The notes beneath the pieces are model-generated. The model saw nothing but the letters and a program-made list of their open reading frames with translations, was not told the origin of the DNA and did no database searches. DNA of 64,000 bases from Niveispirillum sp. SYP-B3756 (lineage in GTDB: Bacteria; Pseudomonadota; Alphaproteobacteria; Azospirillales; Azospirillaceae). The number at the start of each line of letters is the position of its first letter. The first letter of the stretch is position 1. The DNA lies in the NCBI RefSeq assembly GCF_009495745.1, contig NZ_WIDQ01000004.1, positions 434,001 to 498,000 of the forward strand. Reading direction: 5' to 3'. This document shows, piece by piece, positions 44,260-52,939 of this stretch. Made by a program: the position numbers and the translations under genes.

Positions 44260-44874
44260 CTACTCCTTGCGGCGAGTCAGGCTTTCCATCTGGCTCTGCA
44301 GCTCATCCAGCCGCTTTTGCAGTTCGGAAAATTTATCATCGGCCTTCGGCTTAGGCGCGTCGCCCGTGGCGGCCATCGGCGTGCCGCTGGCATCCATCGC
44401 ACCGCCTTCGCCGTTGAAGGGGCTGAACATGCGCATGGCCCGTTCGAACAGGGCGATGTTCTGCTTGCTCATCTCCTCAAAACCGCCGAACGGGAAAATG
44501 CTGCCGAAGGTGGTCTGGAAATATTCCCGCATCTTGTCCTGATTGCCCGTAAAGGACTTCATGGAATGTTCAAGATAGCGCGGCACCAGCCATTGCATAT
44601 TGTCGCCATAGAAGCTGATCAGCTGGCGCAGGAATGGGATGGGCAGCAGGTTCTGGCCCTTCGATTCCTCTTCCACGATGATCTGCGTCAGCACCGAGCG
44701 GGTGATGTCATCCCCCGTCTTGGCGTCATAGACGACGAAATCCGTTCCGTCCTTGACCATCTGGCACAGATGATCAAGCGTGACATAGCTGCTGGTGGCG
44801 GTGTTGTACAGCCGGCGGTTGGCGTACTTCTTGATCGTCACCGGCGCGGGCTTAGCCTCTTCTTTGTCAGCCAT
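44260..44874 (-). CDS. phaR: Polyhydroxyalkanoate synthesis repressor PhaR
   Basis: 204 residues. The N-terminal PHB/PHA accumulation regulator domain (IKKYANRRLYNTATSSYVTLDHLCQMVKDG) is followed by repeated PHB-binding segments and a C-terminal coiled coil (SELQKRLDELQSQMESL). PhaR represses phasin and PHA genes and is released by nascent PHA granules. The start at 44874 (MADKEEAKPAPVTIKKYANR) matches the family; the longer frame is rejected. It is divergent from the PHA-synthase-like operon. Confidence 0.93.
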   Translation of the reverse strand: MADKEEAKPAPVTIKKYANRRLYNTATSSYVTLDHLCQMVKDGTDFVVYDAKTGDDITRSVLTQIIVEEESKGQNLLPIPFLRQLISFYGDNMQWLVPRYLEHSMKSFTGNQDKMREYFQTTFGSIFPFGGFEEMSKQNIALFERAMRMFSPFNGEGGAMDASGTPMAATGDAPKPKADDKFSELQKRLDELQSQMESLTRRKE

Positions 44875-44929
44875 TTGCCTTCGCACCCTCCCGTTCGAAC
44901 ACCGATTTGTTATCACTAGGAGTACGTCA

Positions 44930-44948
44930 TTGCGCGGTCGCAGCGCAA
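44930..44948. promoter_or_regulatory. Candidate PhaR operator in the phaR/PHA-gene divergent region
   Basis: TTGCGC, seven bases, GCGCAA: a perfect dyad containing TGC/GCA halves like those reported for PhaR sites, 56 bases upstream of phaR and 112 bases upstream of the plus-strand operon. Assignment to PhaR is inference from position and motif style. Confidence 0.4.
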
Positions 44949-45059
44949 GCGTTCCGCAACGCCACAACGATCCAGGCGAAACAATTGTTTCAGATCAGCC
45001 GGCCAAGCGCGTTATTGTATGTGTCCCGCCCATGCTGCGGATAAGGAGAGGAGGCATCG

Positions 45060-45593
45060 ATGCGTGAGGCCGAACCGCCATCGCTGGACGATCTGGCCCG
45101 GCGATATCTGGACCTGTGGCAGGAGCAATGGGCGGCGCTGTGCAGCGACCCCACCATGGCCGACAGCGTGGCGCGTACCATGCAGGCGGTCGGCCAGTCG
45201 GCGCTGATGCTGAACCCGTTCCTGTCCATGCCGCCCGGTTTCGGTGGCGGCAAGGGGGAACGCAATCCTTGGGCGGATATGATGGCCGGCCTGTGGCCGA
45301 ACGGCACGGCTGAGACGAAAGCAGAGGCCAGCAAGGGGGGAACGGGTGCGCGACAGCCGGGAAATGGGGAGCGGGCCCCTGCGGCAGGGGCCGCGCCCGT
45401 TGGGCCTGCATCTGGGGATGGGGCTGACGATCTTGCTCAGCTCGGCGGCCGGATTGCCGCTCTTGAACAACAGCTCGCCGCCCTGGCATCCCAGCCTGCG
45501 CCCGCAGGCGGCGGAGCTGATGGCGCTGATCGCCCGGTGGCGCGAAAGAAGCCAGCCCCCCGGCGCAGCCCCCGGGCCAAACCCGCCCCCTGA
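45060..45593 (+). CDS. PhaE/PhaM-like helper protein of PHA metabolism
   Basis: 177 residues. An amphipathic N-terminal region (LDDLARRYLDLWQEQWAALC, MADSVARTMQAVGQSALMLN), a Gly/Pro/Ala-rich linker, a short coiled coil (LAQLGGRIAALEQQLAALA) and a basic tail (ARKKPAPRRSPRAKP). This layout is typical of PHA-granule-associated subunits. GAGGAGG 6 nt before the ATG supports the start. The last 248 bases overlap the next gene in a different frame, and both frames look coding. Confidence 0.65.
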   Translation: MREAEPPSLDDLARRYLDLWQEQWAALCSDPTMADSVARTMQAVGQSALMLNPFLSMPPGFGGGKGERNPWADMMAGLWPNGTAETKAEASKGGTGARQPGNGERAPAAGAAPVGPASGDGADDLAQLGGRIAALEQQLAALASQPAPAGGGADGADRPVARKKPAPRRSPRAKPAP

Positions 45594-46629
45594 CCCGCTG
45601 GCCGGGCTGCCGGCGGCGCTGGACCGGGAGATGCGGCGGCGAATCGACCGTTTCATGACCGGGCTGGAACGCTATCGTCGCCACCCCTATCAGCGCGATG
45701 TCACGGATGCCCCCGCCATCTGGCGGGAAGGGGCGACAAGGCTGCTGGATTTCGGCGGGCAGGGCCGGCCGGTGCTGTTCGTACCCTCCCTGATCAATCG
45801 CGGCTATATCCTGGACCTGTCGCACCGGAAAAGCCTGCTGCGCTGGCTGGCCGGGCAGGGGTTGCGCCCCTTCCTGCTGGAATGGGGCCAGCCGGGGGCG
45901 CTGGAGCGGCCCTTCACCCTGACCGATATCATCGCCGGCCGGCTGGGCCGGGCGCTGGACCAGGTGGTGGCCCAGGTGGGCGGGCCGGTGGTGCTGGCCG
46001 GCTATTGCATGGGCGGGCTGCTGGCCCTGGCGGCGGCCCTGCGCCGGCCTGATCAGGTCTCCGCCTATGTGGCACTCGCCACGCCGTGGGATTTCCATGC
46101 CGATGATGCGGCGGGCGCGCGGCGGGTGGCGACCCTGTTGCCGCCCTTTGAACCGACGCTGCACCTGCTGGGGGAATTGCCGGTCGATGCCGTGCAGCTT
46201 TTCTTTGCCACGCTGGACCCGCTGCTGGCTCTGAAGAAATTCAGCCGCTTTGCCGAGATGGATCTGGCCAGCGATGCGGCCGATGATTTCGTGGCGCTGG
46301 AGGATTGGCTGAATGACGGCGTCACCCTGCCGGCCGCCATCGCGCGGGAATGTCTGGGTGACTGGTACGGCACCAACACGCCGGGGCGGGGTGAATGGCT
46401 GGTGGCCGGCGCGCCGGTGCGGCCAGAGGGATGGCATAAGCCGGCGCTGGTGGTGGTGCCGGCGCGTGACCGTATTGTGCCGCCGGCCGCTGCCGATGCG
46501 CTGGCCCGGTCGATCCCCGGAGCCACCACCTGGCATCCGCCACTGGGCCATATCGGCATGGTGGTCAGCAGCGGGGCAAAGGAAAAACTCTGGCAGCCGC
46601 TGCGGGACTGGCTGCTGGCGGCGGGCTGA
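45346..46629 (+). CDS. PHA-synthase-like alpha/beta hydrolase (PhaC family)
   Basis: 427 residues if GTG 45346 is used (AAGGGGGG upstream). ATG 45364 or 45418 are alternatives. The core is a PhaC/PhaZ-type alpha/beta fold: VLFVPSLINRGYILDL, FLLEWGQPG, and the lipase-like box GYCMGG with Cys (C221) as nucleophile, as in PHA synthases; late Asp (PARDRIVPP) and His (LGHIGMV) complete the triad. It is shorter than class I PhaC and resembles class III-type or depolymerase-like members. The gene starts inside the preceding one, so translation is coupled. Confidence 0.8.
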   Translation: MRDSREMGSGPLRQGPRPLGLHLGMGLTILLSSAAGLPLLNNSSPPWHPSLRPQAAELMALIARWRERSQPPGAAPGPNPPPDPLAGLPAALDREMRRRIDRFMTGLERYRRHPYQRDVTDAPAIWREGATRLLDFGGQGRPVLFVPSLINRGYILDLSHRKSLLRWLAGQGLRPFLLEWGQPGALERPFTLTDIIAGRLGRALDQVVAQVGGPVVLAGYCMGGLLALAAALRRPDQVSAYVALATPWDFHADDAAGARRVATLLPPFEPTLHLLGELPVDAVQLFFATLDPLLALKKFSRFAEMDLASDAADDFVALEDWLNDGVTLPAAIARECLGDWYGTNTPGRGEWLVAGAPVRPEGWHKPALVVVPARDRIVPPAAADALARSIPGATTWHPPLGHIGMVVSSGAKEKLWQPLRDWLLAAG

Positions 46630-46726
46630 GCCCTTGCGGCTGGCACGGCTCTGGCTGCTGTGGTAGGACCGCGCTATCCGCTAACCCGGCCCCCGCAAGC
46701 CGGAACTTTTTTGAAGGAAGTGGGAG

Positions 46727-47416
46727 ATGACGAAGCTAGTCCTGATCCGCCATGGCCAGAGCGTCTGGAACCAGATGGACCTGTTCACCGGCTGGACCGA
46801 TGTGGACCTGTCGCCCCAGGGCGTGGAAGAGGCCCGTCAGGCCGGCGAAAAGCTGAAGGCGTCCGGCTTCGATTTTGATTGCTGCCACACCTCGGTGCTG
46901 ACGCGCGCCATCAAGACCAGCAACCTGGCCCTGGAAGCCATGGATCGTTTGTGGCTGCCGCAGCACAAGAACTGGCGCCTGAACGAGCGTCACTATGGCG
47001 GCCTGCAGGGCCTGAACAAGACGGAGACGGCGGCCAAGCATGGCGCCGATCAGGTCAAGATCTGGCGCCGTTCCTATGACATCGCCCCGCCGGCCCTGGA
47101 GGAAGGCGATGAGCGCCTGCCCGATGGCGATGCGCGTTATGCCGGGATGCCGAAGGCGCATCTGCCGCGCACCGAAAGCCTGAAGGATTGCGTGGCCCGC
47201 GTGGTGCCCTATTGGGTCCATGTCGTGGCGCCGCAGGTGAAGGCCGGCCAGCGCGTGCTGATCGCCGCGCACGGCAACTCACTGCGCGGTCTGGTGAAAT
47301 ATCTGTCCGACATGAGCGATGAGGACATCGTTCAGTTCGAAATCCCCACCGGCAAGCCCATCGTTTATGAGCTGGATGCCGATCTGAAGGCGCAGGACCG
47401 TTACTTCCTGGATTGA
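46727..47416 (+). CDS. gpmA: 2,3-bisphosphoglycerate-dependent phosphoglycerate mutase
   Basis: 229 residues. The phosphohistidine motif [10 protein letters not shown] (H9), [15 protein letters not shown], and the second His in [14 protein letters not shown] are all present. It interconverts 3- and 2-phosphoglycerate in glycolysis. GGAAGTGGGAG precedes the ATG. It ends at a textbook terminator. Confidence 0.96.
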   Translation: MTKLVLIRHGQSVWNQMDLFTGWTDVDLSPQGVEEARQAGEKLKASGFDFDCCHTSVLTRAIKTSNLALEAMDRLWLPQHKNWRLNERHYGGLQGLNKTETAAKHGADQVKIWRRSYDIAPPALEEGDERLPDGDARYAGMPKAHLPRTESLKDCVARVVPYWVHVVAPQVKAGQRVLIAAHGNSLRGLVKYLSDMSDEDIVQFEIPTGKPIVYELDADLKAQDRYFLD

Positions 47417-47440
47417 TAGCGTTCTGTTTTCAATATGTTG

Positions 47441-47474
47441 GCCGCATCCCCGCAAGGGGGTGCGGCTTTTTTTT
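47441..47474 (+). terminator. Rho-independent terminator of gpmA
   Basis: GCCGCATCCCC, GCAA loop, GGGGGTGCGGC (11 pairs, one of them G-U), then eight T. Located 25 bases after the stop. Confidence 0.95.
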
Positions 47475-47484
47475 GGCATGTCCC

Positions 47485-47520
47485 GCGCGAGCCAAGCCCG
47501 CGGATGCGGGCGCCCGGCGC
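47485..47520. repeat. Short palindromic repeat element, copy A
   Basis: Shares the frame GAGCCAAG, 5-bp stem, GGAT loop, stem, CGCCCGGCGC with 52117-52156. Here the stem is CCCGC/GCGGG; in the other copy it is GCGGC/GCCGC. Two base pairs change together, so the hairpin itself is conserved. Confidence 0.6.
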
Positions 47521-47563
47521 ATGATTTCGTGCTGCGGGTATAATATGATAACAAAATAATAAT

Positions 47564-47592
47564 AGTAGATTAAACCATATATCCAATCTACT
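47564..47592. promoter_or_regulatory. Inverted repeat upstream of the lectin gene
   Basis: AGTAGATT, 13 bases, AATCTACT in an AT-rich leader, 36 bases before the lectin start. A TATAAT-like box is at 47539-47544, but no good -35 is seen. It may be an operator or leader hairpin. Confidence 0.35.
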
Positions 47593-47627
47593 GTTACGTG
47601 TCTTTTCATCGGGCGCGGGGGATCGTC

Positions 47628-49334
47628 ATGGCTGGCACAGAAAATGGTATAAGTCCAATATCGATCAATCTGACCGATGATACAGGGCTTGACGGGAAGA
47701 TTGGGACGCCAAGGGCATGGGTTTGCGGCTGGATCAACGAAGGCAGCAGTGAATTCCAATCGCTGCAGCAGGATGGAAGCTTTACCACCACCCCCAGCAC
47801 CAGCGTCAGCGTGCAGGCAAATGTTGGGTGGCAGGATTCCGGCGTTCAGGTTGCCGCAGGACAGACGGTGACGGTGACTTACGTCTCGGGTGATTGGACC
47901 GCTGATCCCAAAACCAATGACGGCAACGCATACGATGCGAATGGCTGCCCCGGCCTGATCGTGCCCGGCAGCCAAACCGCCTTTCCGATGCCCGGTGTCA
48001 CCATGGGTGCGCTGGTGGGTAAGGTCGGGGAGAGTGGCACAGCCTTCCTGATCGGCGACGGGCCGCAGGTGATGCCATCAGGCGATGTCGGCACACTTTA
48101 TCTATGCATCAATGATGATCTGACCGGTGCCTATGGTGCCGGACTTGCCGATAATAGTGGCAGCGTTACCGTGCAAATCGATCAGGGTGTGAATTTCTAC
48201 CTGGTTTCCAGCATTGACACGGTGACACTCTCTACACAGACCAACGGTTCCAACCGATTGGTTTTTGTTGTTGCCACGGCCCAACCAGCACCCTTGCCGG
48301 TATTCGTCGGCAATGTGATGCAATATACTGCCTATCCCTATGCCAACCCGCCCGGCATCGCCGCACCGGGGCCGTTCGATATTTTCGAATTCGGCTATGA
48401 TGCGCAGTTCGATGTATCGGCAGTGAACGGCTTCGGGCTGAATCTGTCCTTCACCTATGACGGCATCTCCTACGGTGCTGATCCGTCATTCGGTCGCAAA
48501 CAGATCGGGGCTGCTTTCAGTACATTTATCGCGAACGAGGTGACGGCGGGCACCCCCGGCGCATCCGCCTTTGCGGAGCTGCTTTATGATGCCGCCATCA
48601 GCGGTTCAACCAGTCAGCCGCTGCTGGTCGGTCAGCAGTTTTTCGCGATCTGCGACCCCAATGACATGCTGCAGGCGCGCATGATCCAGGGAAACACCGG
48701 AACGGACACGTTGACCACCTATTGGGACCAGACGCTGGCCGCCTTCTTCGCTGACGGTAATTATCTCAGCATCGATCTGGGGGGCCGGATCTATTCCGGG
48801 GAATGCACCGTTCCCTCGGGCGGCCAGCTTGGCACCTATAGTCTGACCTCCACAGAAACGGACCTGACATACAGCTTCTCGCAGCCGGTGCCGGGGCTGG
48901 CATCGGCGCTCTACGTCTTTCAACAGGCCTTCGCGGGAACACCTGCACCGGACGAGGGGCTGTTGCAGGACACGATATGGGAAGCCCTGTGCCGGGGTGT
49001 GGCCCAGAATGGTGTCTTCAGCAAAGCCGTCAGCAAGGGTGAATCAACGGCCCAGTGGAATGATGCATCGGCCTGGTATGGGGCCAAATCCACGTGCCAC
49101 CTCTATGCCAAGTTCCTGCATTACGGCACGCTCGTGGGCACGGATTCCCGCACGGATCCGAACAATAATGCCCCGATCATGATCGGGAACGCCGTCTATG
49201 GTTTCAGCATGGATGAGAACCCGATCGGGAGCTATACCGGTCCCAACGTGCCATCCAAGACGCTGACCAATGTGCCGGGCGGGGCAACGGTTTCGCTGGT
49301 GATCGGCCCCTGGGACGTGCCTCCGCCCGCGTGA
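47628..49334 (+). CDS. LecA-like lectin domain fused to a GH64-like beta-1,3-glucanase region
   Basis: 568 residues from ATG 47628 (GGGGGA upstream). Residues about 60-190 match the PA-IL (LecA) galactose-lectin pattern: GWQDSGVQVAAGQTVTVTYV, GDWTADP, GALVGKVGESGTAF, LYLCINDD, DNSGSVTVQI. Residues about 240-565 resemble the GH64/thaumatin-like beta-1,3-glucanase family (FDIFEFGYD, TTYWDQTLAAFF, HLYAKFLHYGTL, NAVYGFSMDENP). No signal peptide is visible, so export, if any, is unusual. The lectin half is the surer call. Base composition is slightly lower in GC than its neighbours. Confidence 0.65.
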   Translation: MAGTENGISPISINLTDDTGLDGKIGTPRAWVCGWINEGSSEFQSLQQDGSFTTTPSTSVSVQANVGWQDSGVQVAAGQTVTVTYVSGDWTADPKTNDGNAYDANGCPGLIVPGSQTAFPMPGVTMGALVGKVGESGTAFLIGDGPQVMPSGDVGTLYLCINDDLTGAYGAGLADNSGSVTVQIDQGVNFYLVSSIDTVTLSTQTNGSNRLVFVVATAQPAPLPVFVGNVMQYTAYPYANPPGIAAPGPFDIFEFGYDAQFDVSAVNGFGLNLSFTYDGISYGADPSFGRKQIGAAFSTFIANEVTAGTPGASAFAELLYDAAISGSTSQPLLVGQQFFAICDPNDMLQARMIQGNTGTDTLTTYWDQTLAAFFADGNYLSIDLGGRIYSGECTVPSGGQLGTYSLTSTETDLTYSFSQPVPGLASALYVFQQAFAGTPAPDEGLLQDTIWEALCRGVAQNGVFSKAVSKGESTAQWNDASAWYGAKSTCHLYAKFLHYGTLVGTDSRTDPNNNAPIMIGNAVYGFSMDENPIGSYTGPNVPSKTLTNVPGGATVSLVIGPWDVPPPA

Positions 49335-49376
49335 CCCTCTTGTGGTGGATAGGGGCCGGGGATACCCGGCCCCTTC

Positions 49377-51194
49377 TCATCCTTCCAGCTCTTCCCGCAG
49401 GGCTTCCAGCTCCAGCCAGCGCTCCTCGGCGGCGGCCAGTTCGGCCTGGGCCGTGCCGATATCGTCGGTCGCCTTGGCAAAGCCCTTGGCATCCTTGCCA
49501 TAGAAGGCAGGGTCGGCCAGCTTGGTCGCCAACTGCTTGATCTTCTTTTCCAGCGCGTCGATGCGGCCCGGCAGTTCCTCCAGCTCCCGGTTCTCCTTGA
49601 AGGAGAGCTTCTTCTTCGCTTTGGGCGCGGCGGCCTGGCTGGGGGCGCTGGGCTTGGATGCTGTGGGCTTGGCGGCCTCCGGCTCGTTTTCCTTGCGCTG
49701 GATCAGGTAATCGCTATAGCCGCCGGCATATTCGGCGACATTGCCATCGCCTTCCACGGCGATGGTGCTGGTGACCAGCCGGTCCAGGAAGTCACGGTCG
49801 TGGCTGACCAGCAGCAGTGTGCCGTCATAATCGGCCAGCACCTCTTCCAGCAGGTCCAGCGTATCCATGTCCAGGTCGTTGGTCGGCTCGTCCAGCACCA
49901 TCAGGTTGCTGGGCTGGGCGAACAGCTTGGCCAGCAGCAGCCGGTTGCGCTCCCCACCGGACATCACGCGCACCGGCTGGTCCATCATGGAGGGATCGAA
50001 CAGGAAGTCCTTCATATAGCTGGCAATATGGCGCGGCTTGCCGCCAACCCAGATATTGTCCCCGCCTTCCGGCAGCAGCACCTGTTTCAGCGTGGCATTG
50101 GGGTCCAACTGGGCGCGGCGCTGGTCAAAGACGATGGTCTGCAGGTTGGTGCCCAGCTTCACATTGCCATTGTCGGGGGTCAGTTCGCCGATCAGCATCT
50201 TCAGGATGGTGGATTTGCCGGCCCCGTTGGGGCCGATCAGCCCCACCTTGTCCCCGCGCTGGATACGGGTGGAGAAGTCACGGCAGATCACCCGTTCCCC
50301 GGCACTGCCATGGAAGGATTTGGAGATGGCTTCCGCCTCGATCACCAGCTTGCCGGAGACGTCGCCTTCGGCGATGCCCAGATTGACCTGACGGGATTTG
50401 ATGCGGTCGGCGCGTTCCTGACGCATCCCCTGCAGCCGGCGCACGCGGCCCATATTGCGGGTGCGGCGGCCGGAAATGCCGCCTTCCCACATCCATTTCA
50501 GTTCCGCCTGAATCTTGCGGTCCAGCTTGTGATATGTCGCCTCTTCCTCCCGATAGATCTCATCGCGCCAGGTTTCAAACTGGGAGAAAGATTGCTCGGT
50601 GGTGCGCAGCACGCCGCGATCCAGCCACAAGATGCGCTTGGACAGGTTGGCCAGGAAGGCCCGGTCATGGGAGATCAGCAGCAGGGCACCACGGAACTGC
50701 TGCAATTCCTTTTCCAGCCAAAGGATGGTGGGGATATCCAGATGGTTGGTCGGCTCATCCAGCAGCAGCACGTCCGGCTGATCGACCAGCGCGCGGGCGA
50801 GTGCGGCCCGGCGCGACTCACCGCCCGACAGGGTGGCGCAGGCCCGGTCGCCCGGCAGGTCCAGCGCTTCCAGTACCGCTTCCACGCGATAGAGGGCCGG
50901 TTCATCCTGCCCGCCGGCCACAAACTCGGCCACCGTGGCAAAGCCGGTGAAATCCGGTTCCTGGGCCAGATGGGCCACCCTGGCACCGGGCTGGATGAAG
51001 CGTTCGCCCTTATCGACATCGATGATGCCGGCCAGCGCCTTCATCAGGGTGGATTTGCCGCTGCCATTGCGGCCGACCAGACAGATCTTCTCCCCCCGCG
51101 AGACGGCGACGTCGATATTCTCGAACAGCACGGTGGCGCCCATATGGACAGACGCGCCGGCAAGGCCGACAAGGGCGGGATTATTGGGGGCCAT
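49377..51194 (-). CDS. uup: ABC-F family ATPase (Uup-like)
   Basis: 605 residues with two ABC domains and no membrane segment. Walker A motifs GRNGSGKS and GPNGAGKS, signatures LSGGESRR and MSGGERNR, and Walker B LLLDEPTNHLD and MVLDEPTNDLD. The linker between them is the ABC-F arm, and the C-terminal coiled coil (LPGRIDALEKKIKQLATKL) is typical of Uup. ABC-F proteins act on ribosomes; Uup also influences transposon excision and branched DNA. It has no partner permease nearby. Confidence 0.92.
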   Translation of the reverse strand: MAPNNPALVGLAGASVHMGATVLFENIDVAVSRGEKICLVGRNGSGKSTLMKALAGIIDVDKGERFIQPGARVAHLAQEPDFTGFATVAEFVAGGQDEPALYRVEAVLEALDLPGDRACATLSGGESRRAALARALVDQPDVLLLDEPTNHLDIPTILWLEKELQQFRGALLLISHDRAFLANLSKRILWLDRGVLRTTEQSFSQFETWRDEIYREEEATYHKLDRKIQAELKWMWEGGISGRRTRNMGRVRRLQGMRQERADRIKSRQVNLGIAEGDVSGKLVIEAEAISKSFHGSAGERVICRDFSTRIQRGDKVGLIGPNGAGKSTILKMLIGELTPDNGNVKLGTNLQTIVFDQRRAQLDPNATLKQVLLPEGGDNIWVGGKPRHIASYMKDFLFDPSMMDQPVRVMSGGERNRLLLAKLFAQPSNLMVLDEPTNDLDMDTLDLLEEVLADYDGTLLLVSHDRDFLDRLVTSTIAVEGDGNVAEYAGGYSDYLIQRKENEPEAAKPTASKPSAPSQAAAPKAKKKLSFKENRELEELPGRIDALEKKIKQLATKLADPAFYGKDAKGFAKATDDIGTAQAELAAAEERWLELEALREELEG

Positions 51195-51265
51195 GGGTGG
51201 GGAACTTCCTGGAACGGGATGCTTGGGCCCCGTTCTACTGGCAATGGCGGGGGCAGGGAAGGGGA

Positions 51266-52030
51266 TTACACCTTCTCCCGCGCCGCCTTCTCGATCCGGT
51301 CATAGGCGGCGTTGATGGCGGCCATCTTTTCCTGAGCCAGATCGATGAATTCCTGCGGCATCCCGTCGGCCACCAGCCGGTCCGGGTGGTTTTCCCGCGC
51401 CAGGTGGCGATAGGCTGCCTTCACCGTGGGGAAATCCGCCCCCGCCGGCACGCCCAGCACGGCATAGGGATCATCCAGCGGGTCGCCATAGCCGGCGGCG
51501 GTGCCGCCATGGATGCGGCGGATCTGCTCAAACTCCGCCGGCGGGAAGCCGAAAATCTCCGACACCCGGCGCAGGAAGGTCAGTTCGGCCTCATGCACCA
51601 CGCCATCGGCAACGGCGATATGGAACAGGCCGCCCAGCAACTCCTCCAGCACCGCGCGCCGGTCCTTAAACATGCCGGCCAATTGCCGTGCATAGGTTTC
51701 AAAGCCGGCACTGTCGCGCTTGGCAATGTCGAACAGGCGGCCGACATTGCGCAACTCCGCCTCCGGTACCTTGAAGACCTCGCGGAAAGCGTTGATCTCC
51801 ATCCGGCAGACCACGCCATCGGCCTTGGCCATCTTGGCCCCCAGCACGATGACGCCGACGGTAAAGGCGATGCTTTGGGTTTGATCCGGCTTGCCGTCCG
51901 GTCCGTCGGGCAGCTCCACGCTGCGCAACTCGTCCACGGCGTGACCCGCCACGGCGCCGATCAAGCCACCCAGCGGCCCGCCGATGGCGAAACCCGCCGC
52001 ACCGCCAATGACCTTGCCCCAGATGCTCAT
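51266..52030 (-). CDS. TerB-like/DnaJ-domain protein (DjlA-like)
   Basis: 254 residues. A short Gly-rich hydrophobic N-terminus (VIGGAAGFAIGGPLGGLIGAVAG), a TerB-like helical domain (about 50-170) and a C-terminal J domain (DPYAVLGVPAGADFPTVKAAYRHLARENHPDRL) with the HPD motif. This is the DjlA layout; it would stimulate a DnaK-type chaperone near the membrane. Start 52030 (MSIWGKVIGG) is chosen over the longer frame. Confidence 0.88.
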   Translation of the reverse strand: MSIWGKVIGGAAGFAIGGPLGGLIGAVAGHAVDELRSVELPDGPDGKPDQTQSIAFTVGVIVLGAKMAKADGVVCRMEINAFREVFKVPEAELRNVGRLFDIAKRDSAGFETYARQLAGMFKDRRAVLEELLGGLFHIAVADGVVHEAELTFLRRVSEIFGFPPAEFEQIRRIHGGTAAGYGDPLDDPYAVLGVPAGADFPTVKAAYRHLARENHPDRLVADGMPQEFIDLAQEKMAAINAAYDRIEKAAREKV

Positions 52031-52116
52031 GATCGTTCTGCCGTTCGATTGCCCGTTATGCCACGGGTCATGGTCATGGCCCGTGGCGGCCAGCGACCGC
52101 TGGCCCGCGGGCTCGT

Positions 52117-52156
52117 GCCCGCGTGAGCCAAGGCGGCGGATGCCGCCGCCCGGCGC
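52117..52156. repeat. Short palindromic repeat element, copy B
   Basis: Second copy of the GAGCCAAG-stem-GGAT-stem-CGCCCGGCGC element, with a GCGGC/GCCGC stem. It lies upstream of the DjlA-like gene in a GC-rich intergenic region. Confidence 0.6.
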
Positions 52157-52364
52157 TGAGGGAACTGATATTACAGGATAACGCACGGCACGCCGGACGC
52201 AATGCAGGAACGGCATGGCTGGGGGAGGCTTGGCCTTATTGCATCATCGCGTCACAGGTTTATATTGCAGCGCACAAGAACAGGTGCCGCCTTGCGTGGG
52301 CAGGTACCAGCGGGGATGGTTGCGTCAGCATATGGGGCGTTCGGGTTTTAACCTTTTGCCTTTC

Positions 52365-52934
52365 ATGACGTTGGATGTTCCTGCCATGACCGTTTTCCGC
52401 ACCCTTTTGCCGGCTGAGGCCGGGCGTTACGCCGACCACCTGCTGCGCTTGCCGCGCGGGGATCGCCGGGCCCGATTCATGGGCGGCATGTCGGATGATG
52501 CGGTGCGTGCCTATGTGGATGGCATCGATTGGGCCCATGCCACCATCCTGGTCGCCTTGATCGGTGGTGAAGTCCGCGCCGCTGTGGAACTGCGCCGCGA
52601 CCCGTCGCGTGGCGAACGGGCTGAACTGGCCATCACTATTGAACCCGACTGGCAGGGCCAGGGCGTTGGCAGCACCATGGTGCGCCGGGCCATGGTGCTG
52701 GCCCGCAATCGCGGCATGGGCCGGATGATGCTGTTCTGCCTGGGCGATAATCACCGGATGCTGCGAATCGCCGGCCGGCTGGATGCCCGCGTCACGTTTG
52801 ATTGCGGGGAGGTGGTGTGCGATTTCGACCTGCCGCCCGCCGATGCCTTCTCCCTGACCCTGGAAGCCATGGATCGCGGCAGCACGGCGCTGACCATGAT
52901 GCTGGACCCCGGCGGCCTGCCGCGCGCGGCGTGA
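52365..52934 (+). CDS. GNAT-family N-acetyltransferase
   Basis: 189 residues from ATG 52365, or 182 from ATG 52386; neither has a strong ribosome site. GNAT core: LAITIEPDWQGQGVGSTMVRRAM with the acetyl-CoA loop QGQGVG, followed by MGRMMLFCLGDNHRMLRIAGRL. Similar short GNATs occur in many alphaproteobacteria; the substrate is unknown. Confidence 0.85.
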   Translation: MTLDVPAMTVFRTLLPAEAGRYADHLLRLPRGDRRARFMGGMSDDAVRAYVDGIDWAHATILVALIGGEVRAAVELRRDPSRGERAELAITIEPDWQGQGVGSTMVRRAMVLARNRGMGRMMLFCLGDNHRMLRIAGRLDARVTFDCGEVVCDFDLPPADAFSLTLEAMDRGSTALTMMLDPGGLPRAA

Positions 52935-52939
52935 CCCGG

